Shown piece after piece: positions 5,362 to 8,622 of a DNA stretch of 8,622 nucleotides. The position numbers were made by a program, and so were the translations under genes. The first letter of the stretch is position 1. Each line of letters begins with the position of its first letter. The stretch comes from DATDVD01 sp035290065 (GTDB lineage: Bacteria; Pseudomonadota; Gammaproteobacteria; Coxiellales; Coxiellaceae): assembly GCA_035290065.1 (NCBI GenBank), contig DATDVD010000105.1:1-8622 (forward strand), read 5' to 3'. The notes under the pieces were generated by a model. The model did no database searches. It saw only the letters and a program-made list of their open reading frames with translations, and was not told where the DNA came from.

Positions 5362-8300
5362 ATGTCTCCTGGTGCGGTTGAAGCAAAAGGCATTGACAGG
5401 GAAGCTCGGCCAAGTCCTTATACCCATGCTCAGATGGAAGCGATGGCTCTTGAATTAGCGATCAGCCATTCCCCTGATCGTATGGCGGCTGCGGCTGGTA
5501 GAAAATCAGCCGCTCAATGGCTGGCAGAGGCTACGAGCAGTGCTTCAGGCGCTCCTATGGAAGCTCTGTTTAAAGCCTATGATCACTTATCACGCCGCCT
5601 AGCTCACCAAGAATATAATCGAGTGGGTGATGTACATTCTATGGATTTAGCGGTTCAAGTACCCGACGTAGCCGCGGCCGCCGAGCAAAAAACCCACGGT
5701 TTTAGACGCGATCAAACACCTCCCTCTCCTCGTCTATTAACAACACCTCGCGCCCGAGTAGAGGCCAGTGAGCGATCGGTGCATTTGATGCTGCAATGTT
5801 TGCCCGATGCGCATTTGGAATTACCCAGAACGGATCCTCGTATTACCGCTCAACGAATTGCTTTGCATAAAGTTTGGGCAGCACTATATGTGACTCATCA
5901 AGAAATTTCTAATCCTCTTCAGAAAAGAGAGGCCTGCGCATTGATTCAACAAGCTCTGGATCGGATCTTTGATGAATTGGATCATGTGACACTACCGGAT
6001 GTTCGAGGAATTTCGCAGGCAATCGATACCGCATTGGCTAGAGGCGAGAAAACTCGTTCACTAGAGGCAAGGTTTAAAAGAAGTTTACAAGCGTATAAAG
6101 CTAAATTAAGAAGAATTGATGCAAAATTAAATGTGTTTTATAGCGTTCTCGAGCAACTTGTCCAGGAACAATGTGGCTTAAAAACGACCCGTCTTGCTGG
6201 GAAATATATTTTTGATGCCGAACGATTGATCGTGATGGAAGTATCGCGCGACATGTATGCAACAGTGACATATGTCCATGAAGAAAAAACTCCAGAGGTT
6301 AAGCCTGCCTTACCCGCAGAAGAGGATAAAGGAGCAGGAGCTGCAGCAGACGAAGCTAAACCCGAAGAGGAAAAATCCTTAAGATATTACAAAATCATAC
6401 AAATTGCTGAACCTATTCAACGTTATTTGACAGAGAAACAAAAAAGAGAATTTATTCGGATACGAGGAGTAAGCAATTTACAGCGTCCTGACGATGACTT
6501 GCCTGATGATCATTGGTTTGTATGGGTCTGCCATCATCATCCTTTTTTAGCTCGGCAATTACAACGATTAATACCTCCTGAAGCTACGATAGAACATCCT
6601 CACCGTGGTAATTGGACCTCCCTCGAAGGAACAATACCCAGTACATTACGCTGCTTGCCTATTCTTTCTAACTCCCAACGCGATTGGTTTTTTATGATGG
6701 AAGTAAAGAAAACATCAGCAGGTACCTATCAAGTTGTTTATGAGGATACCGCCGAGGGAAGAAAACCTAGTATTCATATGTCTTCTGTGCATCATCGCTT
6801 TTCTTTACCACCCCCTATTGACTTAACAGATCCCCATATGGAAAGGGAACGTGTTCGGATAGCCATACTGAATGTTCATCAATTTCTTGAGTATTCACTC
6901 ACTGAATTTATTAGAAATCATTTTGATATTTATTTTACAGGCTTACGCAGCGAAGCACTCGCCGCTCAAGCAGAACGAAACCCTACCCTTCTTAGAAAAT
7001 TAACGCAGGCAGGTTTAAAAATTATTGAGGCTCCCGGTACAGATGGGCGGCCTAAAAAAGTCCTTATTTTTATCTCCACAGAAGGGCACCAAGGATTAAG
7101 TACTGAAGGAACTATTAAACAATTAGATACTCATACAAGAAGTTATTTAGCTCGATTCATTTATCAGCTCAAATATGGCTTAGAAGAAGAGGTAGCAGGA
7201 AATAAAGATGAAGCAACAGCGTTGCAATTACCCATTCCCGCTAACGCTCTGTTAACTCAAACTATTTTTGATCAAGTTAGAGATTTAAGAGATAACAATA
7301 CCCGTTATTTTCAGGAATTGACAAGAGCCTACCATTCTATGGCTGAAGCGTATCCAGGCCTTCATCTATTCACTACCCAAACAGCTGTTAATGTCGGACG
7401 AATGTTGGATATTTCTCGACGTGTTAATCGCCCAGAAGATGATGACTATTATTTGAAACGAATTAGCTACTTATTAAGGAAAGGTAAATTAACGGACAAT
7501 GTCCGGGAAATGCTCGAGGCCATTTACACCCAACTTTTAAAAATTCGAGATTCTGTTACAGACAAACATGGGGACAAACATTTATTACGCGCTGCCTATT
7601 ATGCAGCATTTCAGCGAATCATGGAAACCGGCGTGACGTTGTGTAAAAGTGGTGTTAATCGAACAACCTTGGCGCATATTAAAGCTATCGGAGGGGTAGT
7701 CGACTATGGTATGCGTAAACGTTTTGTCGATTTTGGACAAGACGATATGGAACCTGAGGATGAAGAACGCGATATGAGAGAGCGTGAACAATTGGCTCGG
7801 ATTGAACACGCTATAAGCCTTTATGGAGCACATGCCGCAGGCACCAATGCCTTCACCACCGGATATAGATCAGAGGATGCGTTGCCCACGGAAAATTTAA
7901 AAGCCGTTCGAGAGTACCGCTTAAAACCTCATATTGTTTTAAAACAAGCATTGTTTTATGAATTTTGGTTTCTATTGGTCTTGCATATTATTGTAGCAAC
8001 ACTGGATCTTACTCGCTCTTCTCTCGGCGTTTTCTTTTTTGGAGTAGGCACTGCAACATTATTTATATTAGGCACTCTATTCTATTATTTTTATAACAAA
8101 TATCGTTATGGAAGCGGCTTGAAAATGAAAGCTTTATTCCGCGATTTATTATTGATGCCTATTGTAACCACCTGTCTTGTAGCTGCCGCCGCAGAATGGG
8201 CCCCTCAATTCTTAACATTCACTTTATTGGTCTTGATAGCCATTTCTTATTTGGGATTTGCAGGCTATATTGTCTATAAATATCACCGGTATCGTAGCGA

Positions 8301-8622
8301 TCGTATTGACGATACAGCTATAAGAATGTCTCGAAAAAGACGAGCGTTAGCGGATGAACAAGCCGCTATCTTTTGTGTTAAAAAATACCATTATCAGTTC
8401 CTCAGTAAAAAACAAAAAGAGATATTGCAATTGGTGGCCGTAGGCCTGGTCTTTGGCTTTATTACAGTTTCTACTTTCTTCAGTCCCTTTGCTGTACCCA
8501 TTACTTTCACCACCTTGATCATTGGATTAGGATTACAGCAATCGAGTTATCATACCTGGCTTAAACACGTAGGAACGGCTATTGCTGTAGTATCGGCGAT
8601 TATTTTTATGCCTGCCGTATTG
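5362..8622 (+). CDS. Large SidF/SopB-like CX5R phosphatase-type membrane protein, candidate secreted effector (3'-truncated)
   Basis: An open frame of 1087 codons runs to the window edge without a stop. A TAA in frame at 5338-5340 and AAGG (5350-5353) fix the ATG at 5362. There is no signal peptide. Residues 1-300 are helical and unrecognised, with Arg/Lys-rich helices about 230-270. A low-complexity acidic Ala/Glu/Pro linker covers about 307-338. The part from 339 to 640 is mixed and unrecognised. TLCKSGVNRT (759-768) matches the CKSGKDRT phosphatase loop of SopB, IpgD and SidF, with Cys761 as nucleophile and Arg767. Downstream, AAGTNAFTTGY (825-835) resembles the NTGVPGY-type motif that follows the loop in SopB/IpgD. 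Hydrophobic segments lie near 865-883, 888-911, 929-944, 950-972, 1021-1038, 1041-1058 and 1072-1087, as hairpins split by basic linkers. SidF also has a phosphatase domain followed by membrane segments. The inferred role is a phosphoinositide-phosphatase-like effector on a host membrane; loop changes leave activity uncertain. Confidence 0.8.
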   Translation, partial: MSPGAVEAKGIDREARPSPYTHAQMEAMALELAISHSPDRMAAAAGRKSAAQWLAEATSSASGAPMEALFKAYDHLSRRLAHQEYNRVGDVHSMDLAVQVPDVAAAAEQKTHGFRRDQTPPSPRLLTTPRARVEASERSVHLMLQCLPDAHLELPRTDPRITAQRIALHKVWAALYVTHQEISNPLQKREACALIQQALDRIFDELDHVTLPDVRGISQAIDTALARGEKTRSLEARFKRSLQAYKAKLRRIDAKLNVFYSVLEQLVQEQCGLKTTRLAGKYIFDAERLIVMEVSRDMYATVTYVHEEKTPEVKPALPAEEDKGAGAAADEAKPEEEKSLRYYKIIQIAEPIQRYLTEKQKREFIRIRGVSNLQRPDDDLPDDHWFVWVCHHHPFLARQLQRLIPPEATIEHPHRGNWTSLEGTIPSTLRCLPILSNSQRDWFFMMEVKKTSAGTYQVVYEDTAEGRKPSIHMSSVHHRFSLPPPIDLTDPHMERERVRIAILNVHQFLEYSLTEFIRNHFDIYFTGLRSEALAAQAERNPTLLRKLTQAGLKIIEAPGTDGRPKKVLIFISTEGHQGLSTEGTIKQLDTHTRSYLARFIYQLKYGLEEEVAGNKDEATALQLPIPANALLTQTIFDQVRDLRDNNTRYFQELTRAYHSMAEAYPGLHLFTTQTAVNVGRMLDISRRVNRPEDDDYYLKRISYLLRKGKLTDNVREMLEAIYTQLLKIRDSVTDKHGDKHLLRAAYYAAFQRIMETGVTLCKSGVNRTTLAHIKAIGGVVDYGMRKRFVDFGQDDMEPEDEERDMREREQLARIEHAISLYGAHAAGTNAFTTGYRSEDALPTENLKAVREYRLKPHIVLKQALFYEFWFLLVLHIIVATLDLTRSSLGVFFFGVGTATLFILGTLFYYFYNKYRYGSGLKMKALFRDLLLMPIVTTCLVAAAAEWAPQFLTFTLLVLIAISYLGFAGYIVYKYHRYRSDRIDDTAIRMSRKRRALADEQAAIFCVKKYHYQFLSKKQKEILQLVAVGLVFGFITVSTFFSPFAVPITFTTLIIGLGLQQSSYHTWLKHVGTAIAVVSAIIFMPAVL

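Noticed and set aside
7585..7833. 82-residue minus-strand open frame
   Set aside because: It lies opposite the phosphatase-loop region of the large plus-strand gene, with no ribosome binding site or recognisable product.

Overview
The window looks like a chromosomal piece of a gammaproteobacterium. The best guess is the order Legionellales (Coxiellaceae or Legionellaceae relatives). This rests on gammaproteobacterial DapE, DnaX and RecR sequences, moderate-to-low GC, and a very large gene at the right edge that resembles the membrane-anchored phosphoinositide phosphatases such intracellular bacteria secrete. The genus cannot be fixed from sequence alone.

Layout. Positions 1-606 hold the 3' end of an unrecognised helical protein, cut by the window edge. 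Next comes dapE (636-1772), for lysine/diaminopimelate biosynthesis. Positions 1773-2456 carry no protein gene but hold two divergent serine tRNAs: CGA on the minus strand (1835-1924) and GGA on the plus strand (2168-2258). Between them lie two copies of a REP-like hairpin with compensating stem changes and a third, unrelated stem-loop. After the second tRNA comes the 4.5S SRP RNA gene (about 2328-2436) with its own promoter and a T-run.

From 2457 to 5301 runs a tight replication/repair operon: dnaX (clamp loader), a divergent YbaB-family gene overlapping it, recR, and a second, more typical ybaB/ebfC gene. The order tRNA-Ser / SRP RNA / dnaX / ybaB / recR is an old one, also known from Bacillus subtilis. 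The additional YbaB paralogue on the other side of recR is the local twist.

From 5362 to the window edge a single frame stays open for at least 1087 codons with no stop. It has its own extended -10 promoter. The product has a long N-terminal region I do not recognise, a CX5R phosphatase loop of the SopB/IpgD/SidF type (CKSGVNRT, Cys761/Arg767), and three hydrophobic hairpins at the C-terminal side. I interpret it as a candidate secreted, membrane-inserting phosphoinositide-phosphatase-like effector with an altered active-site loop. This is the most interesting object in the window.
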